Both the position numbers and the translations under genes were made by a program. A model generated the notes under the pieces. The model did no database searches, was not told the DNA's origin, and saw only the letters and a program-made list of their open reading frames with translations. 64,000 nucleotides of DNA from Variovorax sp. HW608 (GTDB lineage Bacteria; Pseudomonadota; Gammaproteobacteria; Burkholderiales; Burkholderiaceae_C). The first letter of the stretch is position 1, and the number at the start of each line of letters is the position of its first letter. This document shows, piece after piece, positions 1 to 8,404 of the stretch. The stretch covers positions 4,614,229 through 4,678,228 of the forward strand of contig NZ_LT607803.1 in assembly GCF_900090195.1 (NCBI RefSeq). Reading direction: 5' to 3'.

Positions 1-1
1 C

Positions 2-217
<216 letters not shown>

Positions 218-239
218 TCGGGAAGGGGCGGCGAGCATG

Positions 240-322
240 AGCGCCGCGCCGGGCCGCCCCAAGCAAGCTCGCGCCCCCTCGGGGGGCAGCGAGGACACGC
301 AGTGCCGAGCGTGGGGGCCGCA
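240..322 (-). repeat. Dispersed intergenic repeat, copy 1
   Basis: This GC-rich spacer between aspS and nudB, read on the minus strand, carries a CCCCCA...CTCG block, a CCCCCCGAGGGGGC block and then CTTGGGGCGGCCCGGCG. The same order of blocks occurs on the plus strand at 32204-32290, and the last block recurs at 6270-6287. It looks like a lineage-specific interspersed repeat and not a coding segment. Its exact boundaries are uncertain. Confidence 0.6.
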
Positions 323-790
323 ATGAGCGCGCGCCCCTGGAAGATCCCGGAGTCGGTGCTGGTCGTGATCCACACGCCGGCGCTCGACGTGCTCCTGATC
401 CGCCGTGCCGACGCCGAAGATTTCTGGCAGTCGGTCACCGGCAGCAGGAATTCCGAAGACGAGCCCCTGGCCCTCACCGCGGCGCGCGAGGTGGCGGAAG
501 AAACCGGCATCGACTGCGGCGAAGGCTCCGAGCTGGCGGCACGGCTGGTCGACTGGGGCCTGGAAAACGTCTACGAGATCTACCCGCGCTGGCGCTCGCG
601 CTATGCGCCGGGCGTGACGCACAACACGGAGCATCTTTTTGGCCTTTGCGTGCCCGATCGCGTGACGCCACGGCTCGATCCGCGCGAACATACGGACTGG
701 CGCTGGCTGCCGTACCGCGAAGCGGCGGATGCCTGTTTTTCTCCGTCGAACGCCGAGGCCATCCTGCTCCTGCCACAATTTGCGCGATGA
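323..790 (+). CDS. nudB: Dihydroneopterin triphosphate diphosphatase (Nudix)
   Basis: This Nudix hydrolase of about 155 residues probably removes pyrophosphate from dihydroneopterin triphosphate, the second step of folate synthesis. The N-terminal ESVLVVIHTP...DFWQSVTGS block is characteristic of NudB, and the Nudix helix follows (E, seven residues, then REVAEETGI). The loop before the helix is one residue longer than in the E. coli enzyme. An in-frame GTG at 302 would add seven residues, but it lies in repeat-like sequence, so the ATG at 323 is preferred. The stop overlaps the next start as ATGA, indicating translational coupling. FolE, which makes its substrate, is encoded 0.8 kb downstream. 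Confidence 0.85.
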   Translation: MSARPWKIPESVLVVIHTPALDVLLIRRADAEDFWQSVTGSRNSEDEPLALTAAREVAEETGIDCGEGSELAARLVDWGLENVYEIYPRWRSRYAPGVTHNTEHLFGLCVPDRVTPRLDPREHTDWRWLPYREAADACFSPSNAEAILLLPQFAR

Positions 791-1545
791 ATCCGCAGGC
801 GAACACCCTCCGCGTGGCCACCTACAACATCCACAAGGGTGTGCAAGGGATCGGGCCGGCGCGGCGCCTCGAAATCCACAATCTCGGCCACGCCATCGAG
901 CAGCTCGACGCGGACATCGTGTGCCTGCAGGAAGTCCGCAAGATGAACCGGCAGGCGGCGCGGCGGTTCCTGCACTGGCCCGAAATGCCGCAGGCGGACT
1001 TCCTCGCGCCTGAAGGCTACACCGCGGTCTACGAGACCAACGCCATCACCCGGCACGGCGAGCACGGCAACGCGCTGCTCACCCGCTGGCCGGTGCTCAA
1101 AACGACGCATCAGGACATTTCGGACCACCGCTTCGAGCAGCGCGGGCTGCTGCATGCGGTGATCGAGATCGAGCGCCAGCCGGTGCATGCGATCGTGGTG
1201 CACCTGGGCCTGATCAAGGGCAGCCGGATCCGCCAGGTGGCCCAGTTGCGGGAGTTCATCGACAGCGAGATCCCATCGCACGAGGCGCTGGTGGTGGCCG
1301 GCGACTTCAACGACTGGGGGGCGCGCATGCGCTATGCGATGAACGCCATGGGCATGCGCGATTCGAGCGACCTGCGCGGGCCGCGCACGCTGACCTATCC
1401 GTCGCGGCTGCCGGTGACCCAGCTCGATTTCATCTACGGGCGGCGGCTCGAACCGGTCGCCTGTTCGGTGCCTCGCGGTCCGATCTGGGCGCGGATGTCC
1501 GACCATCTCCCGCTCGTGACCGACTTTTTGCTATCGAAAAAGTAG
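787..1545 (+). CDS. Endonuclease/exonuclease/phosphatase family protein
   Basis: The 252-residue protein has the metal-dependent phosphodiesterase fold. N14 in the NIHKG motif, E49 in LQEVRKMN, the AGDFNDW motif near residue 170 and the final D239-H240 of SDHLP are the expected metal and catalytic residues. Family members cleave phosphodiesters in nucleic acids or lipids, and the substrate cannot be told from sequence. No signal peptide is visible, so it is probably cytoplasmic. The start codon overlaps the nudB stop (ATGA), so the two are cotranslated. Confidence 0.85.
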   Translation: MNPQANTLRVATYNIHKGVQGIGPARRLEIHNLGHAIEQLDADIVCLQEVRKMNRQAARRFLHWPEMPQADFLAPEGYTAVYETNAITRHGEHGNALLTRWPVLKTTHQDISDHRFEQRGLLHAVIEIERQPVHAIVVHLGLIKGSRIRQVAQLREFIDSEIPSHEALVVAGDFNDWGARMRYAMNAMGMRDSSDLRGPRTLTYPSRLPVTQLDFIYGRRLEPVACSVPRGPIWARMSDHLPLVTDFLLSKK

Positions 1546-1615
1546 CAACAACCGTAAGCGGGTAGGGCGCTGCCGGGCTTATCGCCCACCGCCCATTCGC
1601 TGTTAGGATGCTTGG

Positions 1616-2347
1616 ATGCTAAGGACCATCGACGCCGCACGGCGCCCCGTGGAAGGGGATGAAGACGAGGGCACACCCGTGTCCGTGAAGATTCGCGAGC
1701 GCCTGCAGGCCGCACGACGACGCTTCAACGCCAACGACAACATCGCCGAATTCATCGAGCCGGGCGAACTCGAGCATCTGCTCGACGAGGTCGAGGACAA
1801 GATGAAGGACGTGCTGCGCAGTCTCGTGATCGACATCGAGAACGATCACAACACGGACAACACCGCCCGGCGCGTCGCCAAGATGTACCTGCAGGAGGTG
1901 TTCAAGGGCCGCTACGTGAATCAGCCCTCGCTCACCGAATTCCCCAACGCGGAGCATCTCAACGAACTGATGATCGTCGGGCCGATCACGGTGCGCAGCG
2001 CCTGCTCGCACCATTTCTGCCCGATCATCGGCAAGCTGTGGATCGGCGTCATGCCCAACGAGAAGACCAACGTCATCGGCCTCTCGAAGTACGCGCGCCT
2101 CGCCGAGTGGGTCATGGGCCGCCCCCAGATCCAGGAAGAGGCGGTGGTGCAACTCGCCGATCTCATCCAGGAGAAGACGCAGCCCGACGGCCTCGCGCTG
2201 GTGGTGGAGGCGGAGCACTTCTGCATGCAGTGGCGCGGCGTCAAGGAGATGGACAGCAAGATGATCAACTCCGTGATGCGCGGCGTGTTCCTGAAGGACC
2301 CGAACCTTCGCCGCGAATTTCTTTCCCTTCTTCCGCGCCAGCGCTGA
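1616..2347 (+). CDS. folE: GTP cyclohydrolase I
   Basis: FolE converts GTP to 7,8-dihydroneopterin triphosphate, the first committed step of tetrahydrofolate synthesis. The 243-residue protein carries the zinc site at C130 and H133 in CSHHFCP and C203 in EHFCMQW, plus the catalytic-core segments IGLSKYARLAEW and VMRGVF. The N-terminal 20 or so residues are acidic and variable, and a GTG near 1680 is an alternative start that would give a more usual length. It is followed five bases later by a BLUF photosensor gene. NudB, acting next in the pathway, is upstream. Confidence 0.95.
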   Translation: MLRTIDAARRPVEGDEDEGTPVSVKIRERLQAARRRFNANDNIAEFIEPGELEHLLDEVEDKMKDVLRSLVIDIENDHNTDNTARRVAKMYLQEVFKGRYVNQPSLTEFPNAEHLNELMIVGPITVRSACSHHFCPIIGKLWIGVMPNEKTNVIGLSKYARLAEWVMGRPQIQEEAVVQLADLIQEKTQPDGLALVVEAEHFCMQWRGVKEMDSKMINSVMRGVFLKDPNLRREFLSLLPRQR

Positions 2348-2352
2348 ACATC

Positions 2353-2775
2353 ATGCTCGTACGTCTTCTCTATGCCAGCCGCGCCGTGGACACCAGCCAG
2401 GAGGCGATCGACGCGATCCTGGCCCAGGCACGGTCGCACAACACGACCTGCGGCGTCACCGGCATCCTGTGCTACGGCGCCGGCGTGTTCCTGCAGGCGA
2501 TCGAGGGTGGCCGCATGGCGATCAGCGAGCTGTACGGCCATATCCAGAGGGATCCCCGCCACAAGGACGTGGTGCTGCTGCACTACGAGGAGATCTCGGA
2601 ACGCCGCTTCGGCGGCTGGACCATGGGGCAGGTGAACCTGTCGAAGCTCAATGCGTCGACGCTGCTCAAGTATTCCGAACGGGCGGAACTCGACCCGTAT
2701 TCGGTCTCGGGCCAGGTCTCGCTGGCGCTGCTCGAAGAGCTGATGGCGACCGCCGCCATCGTCGGGCGGCACTGA
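2353..2775 (+). CDS. BLUF-domain blue-light photoreceptor
   Basis: A 140-residue short BLUF protein that should bind FAD and change state under blue light. The flavin-site residues fit: Y7 in LLYASRA, N30, Q48 in FLQAIEG, and W89 and M91 in GGWTMG. Q48 to W89 has the same spacing as in AppA. The remaining 45 residues form the C-terminal helices usual in stand-alone BLUF proteins; no output domain is attached. It starts five bases after folE, with no clear ribosome-binding site, so it is probably translated from the same message. Its partner is unknown. Confidence 0.9.
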   Translation: MLVRLLYASRAVDTSQEAIDAILAQARSHNTTCGVTGILCYGAGVFLQAIEGGRMAISELYGHIQRDPRHKDVVLLHYEEISERRFGGWTMGQVNLSKLNASTLLKYSERAELDPYSVSGQVSLALLEELMATAAIVGRH

Positions 2776-2824
2776 GCCTGCGGTGTCCACCGCCGCCCGG
2801 GCCGCGGCGGATCGAGGGCGCTCC

Positions 2825-3649
2825 ATGCGCCTGATCGGCTGCGATTTCTCGAGCGCGCCGACTGCACGCAAGCCGATCGTCGTCGCGCTCGGCGCATCGG
2901 GCGATGGCGTGGTCGAGCTTCATGGATTCGAGTGCTTCCCATCGCTGGACGCGTGGGGCCGCTGGCTGGCCGAGACACCGCAGTGGGTGGGCGCTTTCGA
3001 TTTCCCGTTCGGTCTTCCACGTGAACTCGTCGTGGAACTCGGATGGCCTTCGGAGTGGAAGCCGCTCATCGAGCACTACACGGCCATCGAGCGCGCGAGG
3101 ATTCGGGACACTTTCGCGGCGTTCTGCGCCGCCCGTCCGGCGGGCGGCAAGTTCGCGCACCGCGCGACGGATCGGCCCGCAGGCTCCAGTCCGTCGATGA
3201 AGTGGGTCAATCCGCCGGTGGCGTTCATGCTCCACGCCGGCGTGCCGCGGCTGATCGAGGCGGGCGCATCGCTGCCGGGCCTGCACGTGCGGGCGGAGGG
3301 CGGCAGCCGTATCGCGCTGGAAGGCTATCCGGGCCTGCTGGCGCGCGAACTGGTCGGCCGCCGCAGCTACAAGAGTGACCAGGCCGCCTCGCAATCGGCG
3401 GCGCGCCGGTGGGTGCGAAGCGAACTTCTGGCGGCGCTGGAGCGGGGTTCGTCCAGGCTGGGGCTGCGGCTCGTGCTGCCCGAGGGCCTGCGCGACCGCA
3501 TGGTGGACGATGCCAAGGGCGATTTCATCGATGCGGTGCTCTGCCTGATGCAGGCCGCCTGGGGCGTGGCGCGGCATGCGAGCGCAGGCCCCGGGTACGG
3601 ACTCCCCCCGGATATCGATCCGCTCGAAGGCTGGATCGTGACAGCCTGA
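2825..3649 (+). CDS. DUF429 family protein
   Basis: The 274-residue protein begins MRLIGCDFSSAPT and contains GAFDFPFGLP, WVNPPVAFMLHAG and DDAKGDFIDAVLCLMQAAW, the acidic motif spacing of the DUF429 group, which has an RNase H-like fold. The catalytic role is not established. An in-frame GTG at 2783 would lengthen it by 14 residues, but the ATG at 2825 places the first beta strand at the N terminus as in relatives. It lies about 50 bases after the BLUF gene on the same strand and could share its transcript. Confidence 0.75.
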   Translation: MRLIGCDFSSAPTARKPIVVALGASGDGVVELHGFECFPSLDAWGRWLAETPQWVGAFDFPFGLPRELVVELGWPSEWKPLIEHYTAIERARIRDTFAAFCAARPAGGKFAHRATDRPAGSSPSMKWVNPPVAFMLHAGVPRLIEAGASLPGLHVRAEGGSRIALEGYPGLLARELVGRRSYKSDQAASQSAARRWVRSELLAALERGSSRLGLRLVLPEGLRDRMVDDAKGDFIDAVLCLMQAAWGVARHASAGPGYGLPPDIDPLEGWIVTA

Positions 3650-3797
3650 GGTTCTCCTGCCCTATCCCCTGTCCTACATTGTTTCGCGCCCATGCTGGCA
3701 TACGGGCGGATGAGTTGCTGCGTAGATTGAAGACGGACGGGCTCGCGCGAGTCATCCGCGAACCCATCGATCTATCGATTCGCAGCAAGGATGTGTC

Positions 3798-3995
3798 ATG
3801 AACAACGATCAGGTGTCGGGCCGCATGGAAGAAGCCAAGGGCAAGTTGAAGGAAGCCGCGGGCAAGGTCCTCGGCAGCGACAAGCTGAAGACTCGAGGCG
3901 CGGTGGAACAGGCCGCCGGCAAGGTCCAGAAGACCTACGGCGATATCAAGGAACAGGTCAAGGATGCAGGCCGCAGCGGCGCGGGCAAACCCTGA
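3798..3995 (+). CDS. CsbD-family stress protein
   Basis: A 65-residue hydrophilic protein with the family pattern: N-terminal QVSGRMEEAKGKLKEAAGKV, then AVEQAAGKVQKTYGDIKEQVKD. CsbD proteins are small, abundant and induced by general stress in many bacteria, and their molecular function is unknown. It precedes a BON-domain lipoprotein by 25 bases on the same strand, and several other small stress-associated families lie within 2 kb, so it probably belongs to a stress regulon. Confidence 0.88.
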   Translation: MNNDQVSGRMEEAKGKLKEAAGKVLGSDKLKTRGAVEQAAGKVQKTYGDIKEQVKDAGRSGAGKP

Positions 3996-4020
3996 CCCGA
4001 TTGAGCAAAGGAGCTCTCCT

Positions 4021-4446
4021 ATGACTGATCTCGATCAAGTTTTGAAACACCTGCGCACCGCGCTCATTCTGACGGTCGCGGGGTCCGCGCTGTCGCTGAC
4101 GGCTTGCGGCAAAGGGCCCGGCGACCAGACGGCGGGTCAGAAGATGGACTCGGTGATCGCCAAGACCGAGCAGGCCGGTGCCGACGCCAAGGCCAAGACG
4201 GAATCCGCCGCCGCCAAGGTGGGTGCTGCCGTCGACGATGCGGCCATTACCGCCAGCGTGTCGACGAAGCTCGCGAAGGACCCTGACCTGAGTGCCACGA
4301 AGATCGACGTGGACACCGCGGGAGGCGTCGTGAGTCTGAGCGGACCGGCGCCGAATGCAGCCGCGAAGGCGCGCGCCGAAGAGATCGCGAAGTCCGTGAA
4401 CGGCGTGGCCTCGGTTCACAACAACCTCGAAGTGAAGTCTATGTAG
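4021..4446 (+). CDS. BON-domain lipoprotein
   Basis: The 141-residue protein has an N-terminal hydrophobic stretch ending in LTAC, a lipobox that would place the acylated cysteine near residue 29. An Ala/Lys-rich helical segment follows, and then one BON domain (DDAAITASVSTKLAKDP through SVNGVASVHNNLEV). BON proteins bind membranes or phospholipids in the periplasm and are often osmotically induced (OsmY-like). A strong ribosome-binding site, AAGGAG, sits seven bases before the ATG. It is probably cotranscribed with the CsbD gene, and a clear terminator follows. Confidence 0.87.
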   Translation: MTDLDQVLKHLRTALILTVAGSALSLTACGKGPGDQTAGQKMDSVIAKTEQAGADAKAKTESAAAKVGAAVDDAAITASVSTKLAKDPDLSATKIDVDTAGGVVSLSGPAPNAAAKARAEEIAKSVNGVASVHNNLEVKSM

Positions 4447-4467
4447 GGTTTCACTGCCTGGTCGACG

Positions 4468-4492
4468 AAAAGCCCGGCATGCCGGGCTTTTT
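4468..4492 (+). terminator. Intrinsic terminator after the BON lipoprotein
   Basis: AAAGCCCGGC AT GCCGGGCTTTTT forms a perfect GC-rich stem with a minimal loop and a T-run on both strands. It can end both the plus-strand CsbD-BON transcript and the convergent minus-strand YqjD-type operon. Confidence 0.85.
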
Positions 4493-4530
4493 CATTGCGG
4501 TGGCGATTCGCGGTTCGGTGACCGCGGTGT

Positions 4531-4974
4531 TCATGGGGCATCCTTTCGTGGGTTGGCTGTTTTCTTCATCAGCGTGGTCACGAGATCGGCCACGTCCGAT
4601 GTCTTGAGCACGGCGGCCAGGACGGCGGTGATCGACAGCAGCCGCCATGGCCTGATCAGCACGACGAGCGCGCCCGTTGCAGCGGCTGCTGCGATGAGCT
4701 TGGCCGGCTGCTCGCGCGCATAGCGTTCGAGCAGGGGCCGGGCGAGCTGACCCGCCGCGTTGGCCGGATGGCGGCGCCACCAGCGCCGCACCACATGGCT
4801 TGCCACTTCGCTCCACGGATGGCCGCGGTGTCCGTCGACTTGCCGCGGCGGCGACTCATCGGGCGCCGCGTCGCGCCAGTCGGCCGACGTGCCTTCTTGC
4901 AGTTGCGCGATCAACGCCCGGCGCGACAGCGAGAGGCGCTGCTGCGGCGTGAGCTGTTCATGCTCAGCGCTCAT
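4531..4974 (-). CDS. YqjK-like small membrane-associated protein
   Basis: A 147-residue protein starting MSAEHEQLTPQQRLSLSRRALI. The N-terminal half is charged, and the C-terminal half contains one or two hydrophobic stretches (LIAAAAATGALVVLI and LLSITAVLAAVLK). It is the third gene of a minus-strand set ordered like E. coli yqjD-yqjE-yqjK, and its start overlaps the end of the YqjE-like gene. Longer frames upstream read through the neighbour and are not used. The function is unknown, and the YqjK assignment rests on position and general character more than on sequence. Confidence 0.6.
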   Translation of the reverse strand: MSAEHEQLTPQQRLSLSRRALIAQLQEGTSADWRDAAPDESPPRQVDGHRGHPWSEVASHVVRRWWRRHPANAAGQLARPLLERYAREQPAKLIAAAAATGALVVLIRPWRLLSITAVLAAVLKTSDVADLVTTLMKKTANPRKDAP

Positions 4975-5344
4975 GGCGTTCTCCCGCGAGGTGAAGCGCA
5001 AGGATGTCGGCCTCGACCTGCGCCCGCAATTCCGCGAAGCCAGGAACGTCACGCTGCCGGGCTGCGTAGAGCGCCGAGACCAGTGCGACCAGCATCGCGA
5101 CCGCGGGTACGGCCACGAGCGTCCAGTGGAATCGGTCGTGCATTGCCCCGAGCATGATCGCCACGCCGATGAGGCCGAGCGCCAGCATGACGCTCACCAC
5201 GGCCAGGACGCCCGCGACCGTTCGGGCGATGAGGCTGCGGCTGGCTTCCCGCGCTTCTTCCCGCAGGAGCGCGGCATAGTTGGCCAGGTGATCGGCAATC
5301 AGCTCGGGATGCCCGAGCACCGTGGAATAAATGGGATGAAGCAT
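4964..5344 (-). CDS. Phage-holin-family (YqjE-like) membrane protein
   Basis: The 126-residue protein has two transmembrane segments (TVAGVLAVVSVMLALGLIGVA and WTLVAVPAVAMLVALVSAL) and an N-terminal amphipathic stretch ADHLANYAALLREEAREA, the layout of the holin-superfamily III group containing YqjE. Chromosomal members are not lysis proteins as far as is known; they accompany DUF883 proteins that bind ribosomes to the membrane in stationary phase. It lies about 55 bases after the DUF883 gene and overlaps the following gene. Confidence 0.75.
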   Translation of the reverse strand: MLHPIYSTVLGHPELIADHLANYAALLREEAREASRSLIARTVAGVLAVVSVMLALGLIGVAIMLGAMHDRFHWTLVAVPAVAMLVALVSALYAARQRDVPGFAELRAQVEADILALHLAGERHER

Positions 5345-5400
5345 GGTGCCGGGCAGTTGAGGCTCGCCGGGAGCCGCCGATGAAGGTCAGGGACTAGGGA

Positions 5401-5775
5401 TCAATAGTCATCCCGACGGCGGCTTGCGAGCACGATGAGCGCGGTGATGGCTGCACCGGCCGCGGCGGCGATGAGGACCGAGCGCATCGGCTGATCGGCG
5501 ATGTACTTGCCCGTCACGTCGGCCGCTTGTTCCAGGCGGCGCTGTGCGCGGGCGCTGGTGGTCGATGCGGCGTCCAGTCCGCGCTGCACGGCTTGCTGGA
5601 CGCGGGCTGCCAGTTGCTCCACGGCAGGCTCTGCGTCACGGCGCAGGTCGCGCACCTTTTCCCCCGCCGCGTTCACGGCGTTCTGCGCATAGGCCCGCGT
5701 GGTATCGATCGCATCGGCCGCGGTCTGCCGCGCGTCTTCGGCCAGTTGCGAGGGAGTCTTGACGGTCGTGTTCAT
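5401..5775 (-). CDS. DUF883 (YqjD/ElaB-type) membrane-anchored protein
   Basis: The 124-residue protein consists of a long amphipathic helical region rich in Ala, Arg and Asp (about residues 5-95) followed by ADQPMRSVLIAAAAGAAITALIVLASRRRD, a single C-terminal membrane anchor with a positive tail. This is the tail-anchored architecture of YqjD/ElaB, which in E. coli ties ribosomes to the inner membrane in stationary phase under RpoS control. A good ribosome-binding site (GGAAGGAA) precedes the start. It heads the three-gene minus-strand set. Confidence 0.82.
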   Translation of the reverse strand: MNTTVKTPSQLAEDARQTAADAIDTTRAYAQNAVNAAGEKVRDLRRDAEPAVEQLAARVQQAVQRGLDAASTTSARAQRRLEQAADVTGKYIADQPMRSVLIAAAAGAAITALIVLASRRRDDY

Positions 5776-5831
5776 GATGAAAAAATTCCTTCCGGGAAGA
5801 TGGTTGCGGGAACCTGCTCATCGTACCGACG

Positions 5832-5996
5832 CTACCCGCGTCGTATCAAGCCCGCGATGAAACTCGCGAGCGCGAGGACCAGGAAGATGATGAACAGGAT
5901 CTTGGCGATGCCCACCGCACTTGCTGCGATGCCGCCGAAGCCGAAGATGGCTGCGATCAGGGCAATGACCAGGAACACGACTGCGTAGTACAACAT
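5832..5996 (-). CDS. DUF1328 small membrane protein (YtjA-like)
   Basis: A 54-residue, almost wholly hydrophobic protein, [22 protein letters not shown] followed by [25 protein letters not shown]: two transmembrane helices with the conserved FGFGG turn of DUF1328. Family members are small inner-membrane proteins often found with CsbD and DUF883 genes and induced by stress; the mechanism is unknown. A GGAG ribosome-binding site precedes the ATG. A longer in-frame reading upstream runs through a tandem repeat and is not used. Confidence 0.88.
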   Translation of the reverse strand: MLYYAVVFLVIALIAAIFGFGGIAASAVGIAKILFIIFLVLALASFIAGLIRRG

Positions 5997-6130
5997 GCTT
6001 GACTCCTTTGGCGTGGCCGCATTGATGTGCAAGCGTGCTCTTTTGGAACACGCTCGGATCCACGTTAAGAGGCACCCTGCGGCGACCCTGTCAGCAGTGA
6101 CGGGAGCGAGGCGTAGGAGAGGGCCGAAAG

Positions 6131-6287
6131 CCTCGGCGACCGCCTTTGGAGCGGCCGGGCGGGGGCTCATTGGAGTACCTTCGCGCAGTAGCGCTTCGGT
6201 ATTCGCCTTCGGGGCGGCCGGGCGGCTCACCGGGCTACCCTCGCGCAGCGGCGCCTCGGGATTCGCCTTGGGGCGGCCCGGCGGCTC
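6131..6287. repeat. Degenerate ~60-bp tandem repeat (about 2.6 units)
   Basis: Three successive units share CCTCGG-nATTCGCCTT-GGGGCGGCCGGGCGGCTCA-CGGGnTACCCTCGCGCAGCGGCG. Unit starts near 6131, 6194 and 6254 give spacings of 63 and 60 bases, with one 3-base indel. The last unit ends at the kinase stop codon. The unit contains the CTTGGGGCGGCCCGGCG core also present in the repeats at 240-322 and 32204-32290. It fills the spacer between the kinase and the DUF1328 gene. Confidence 0.75.
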
Positions 6288-7644
6288 ATGCCACGGCGGC
6301 GGATGGCACGGGGGTGGCCGGCAGTACCGCGCTCAGTCGGGTGCCGTGCCCTGGCCTGGATGTGACGGTCAGCCGGCCCTTGGCCGCCTCGACGCGATGG
6401 CGCATGCCGGCAAGACCGTGGCTCGTAGGCCGGTTGTGCTGCGTATCGAAACCCTTGCCGTTGTCCGTCACTTCGACGACGACGTGATTGCCGTAGTTCT
6501 TCATGACGATGCTGGCCTCGGTCGCCTGCGCGTACTTGCTGATGTTGGTCAGGCCCTCCTGCACCATCCGGTAGACCGTGAGCTGGTTCGCCTCGTTCAG
6601 CACCACCGGTTCGAGCACCATCTCGATCTCGATGTTCGAACGCTCCGCGAATTCACGGCCCAGGATCTCCAGCGACGCGACCAGCCCGAGGTTGGAGAGC
6701 GACGAAGGCCGCAGGTCCTCGATGATGCGGCGCTTGAGCGCGATACCGCTGTTGAGAAGGTCGTTGAGGTGCTGGAGCCGCTGGATCGCATCCGGCGAAT
6801 CGGTCATTCGCGACTTCAGCCGCGCGACATCGAGCTTGGCCGCCGTGAGCAGCGAGCCCAGCTCGTCGTGCAGCTCGCGCGCGAGAAAGCCGCGCTCGGT
6901 CTCGCGCACCTGCTGCAGGTGGGTCGCGAGCTCGGCGAGCGTCGCGGTGCGCTCGCGCACTTCATCCTCCAGCGCATTGCGCTCGCGTTCGAGGGCCTGC
7001 TGCTGTCGTTCTCCCGCCAGACGCAATGCGTGCGTCTGCCTGAGGTAGAGGTAGAACGCGACGAGCGCGGCGATCGCGATGATCGCAATGCCGATGCGCG
7101 CGAAGCGCAGCGACTTCACGACCTGGAGCTGTCCGCGCGTGAGCTCGTCGCTGCTGAGGGCGACGAGGTCGCCGACCTCGTTGCGGATGGCGTCCATTTC
7201 CTCGCGGCCGACGTCGGTCGTGATGATGAACTTCCAGGCGTCCTCGTTGCCGCTCTGCCGCAGGCGCACGCTCATGTCCATCTCGGCCAGCTTCTTCGAG
7301 ACGTGCTTGGCGAGCTGATTCAACTGCGCGAGCTCGTTCGGCCGATTGGCATAGAGAAGCTGGAGTGCGGCAAGGTGGCCGTCGACCTGCCTGACCGCGA
7401 CGTCATAGGGCTCGCGATAGCGGGGCTCGCCTGTCAGCAGATAACCGCGCTGGCCCGTTTCTGCATCGAGGATGTTCTGAAGCATGAGGTTGAGCACCAC
7501 ACGCGCGCGCTGCGCATCGCCCACCTCCGCGAGGGCCTGGCGGGACTGGCGATAGCCGGCTTCGTTGATGCCCACGAGCACGAGGGCGGCGAGGGTCGCC
7601 AGCGTCAGGCTCAGCGCCATCTTCGGGAAAGCTAGCCAGCGCAT
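6286..7644 (-). CDS. CHASE3 sensor histidine kinase (NarL-type partner)
   Basis: The 452-residue inner-membrane kinase has a first transmembrane segment (about 9-27), a periplasmic CHASE3 region (about 35-175, with the typical [13 protein letters not shown] motif), a second transmembrane segment (about 184-200), a coiled coil, then a HisKA_3 dimerisation domain with the phosphoacceptor H259 in RELHDELG. The HATPase domain follows, with [13 protein letters not shown] as N box, VTDNGKGFD as G1 and HGLAGMRHR. HisKA_3 kinases pair with LuxR/NarL-type regulators, and one is encoded divergently 107 bases away. The stimulus is unknown; the adjacent envelope-stress genes suggest membrane or osmotic stress. 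Confidence 0.9.
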   Translation of the reverse strand: MRWLAFPKMALSLTLATLAALVLVGINEAGYRQSRQALAEVGDAQRARVVLNLMLQNILDAETGQRGYLLTGEPRYREPYDVAVRQVDGHLAALQLLYANRPNELAQLNQLAKHVSKKLAEMDMSVRLRQSGNEDAWKFIITTDVGREEMDAIRNEVGDLVALSSDELTRGQLQVVKSLRFARIGIAIIAIAALVAFYLYLRQTHALRLAGERQQQALERERNALEDEVRERTATLAELATHLQQVRETERGFLARELHDELGSLLTAAKLDVARLKSRMTDSPDAIQRLQHLNDLLNSGIALKRRIIEDLRPSSLSNLGLVASLEILGREFAERSNIEIEMVLEPVVLNEANQLTVYRMVQEGLTNISKYAQATEASIVMKNYGNHVVVEVTDNGKGFDTQHNRPTSHGLAGMRHRVEAAKGRLTVTSRPGHGTRLSAVLPATPVPSAAVA

Positions 7645-7751
7645 GGGGTCTCCGATCGATGCCGAAAAATCGAATTCGGGAATAATCGAAACAGGCCAGG
7701 GACCGGCATGTTGCGACGCAAAAAGCCGCGATTCAACACGGAAGGTAACAG

Positions 7752-8384
7752 ATGATCAAGATTGGAATTGTGGACGACCATGCCATCGTTCGATCCGGCT
7801 TGCGGCAGTTCTTTTCCGAGCATGTCGATCTGCGTGTGGTGGGTGAGGCGGCGAGCGGCCGCGAGGCGATCGAACTCGTTCGCACGACTGAACTCGATGT
7901 GCTCGTCATGGATCTCTCCATGCCGGGTCAGAGCGGCATCGATGCGCTGGCGATGATCCGTGCGAAGGCGCCCGATGTCGGCATTCTCATCCTCAGCGGC
8001 TATCCCGAAGAGCACTACGCGATGAACCTCATCCGCCAGGGTGCGAGCGGCTATCTCAACAAGGAGTGCGATCCGATCGAGATCGTGAATGCGATCCGCA
8101 CCATCTCGCTGGGCCGCCGCTACATCACGCCGGCCGTGGCAGAGCTGCTCGCACGCCAGCTCGATCGCAAGGATGACGCAGCGCCGCACGAACAGCTTTC
8201 CGAGCGCGAGTTCCAGGTCTTCCTCAAGCTGGCGAAGGGCGAGACCGCGGGCGACATCGCGAAGACCCTGTCCCTGTCGGTGAAGACCGTGAGCACCTAC
8301 AGAACACGCTTGATGGAGAAGATGAATCTCTCCTCCAACAGCGACCTCACCTACTACGCGCTGAAGAACAAGCTGATCGATTGA
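7752..8384 (+). CDS. LuxR/NarL-family response regulator
   Basis: The 210-residue regulator has an N-terminal receiver with acidic pair D8-D9, phosphoacceptor D54 in VLVMDLSMPG, S82 region (ILILSGYP) and a conserved lysine in YLNKE. A linker and a GerE helix-turn-helix (LSEREFQVFLKLAKGETAGDIAK...VKTVSTYRTRLMEKM) complete it. It should dimerise on DNA after phosphorylation, probably by the divergent CHASE3 kinase. The C-terminal LTYYALKNKLID resembles the end of RcsB-like and UvrY-like regulators. The 107-base shared upstream region probably holds both promoters. Confidence 0.92.
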   Translation: MIKIGIVDDHAIVRSGLRQFFSEHVDLRVVGEAASGREAIELVRTTELDVLVMDLSMPGQSGIDALAMIRAKAPDVGILILSGYPEEHYAMNLIRQGASGYLNKECDPIEIVNAIRTISLGRRYITPAVAELLARQLDRKDDAAPHEQLSEREFQVFLKLAKGETAGDIAKTLSLSVKTVSTYRTRLMEKMNLSSNSDLTYYALKNKLID

Positions 8385-8404
8385 AGCGGCTTCTTGCGGC
8401 GCGG

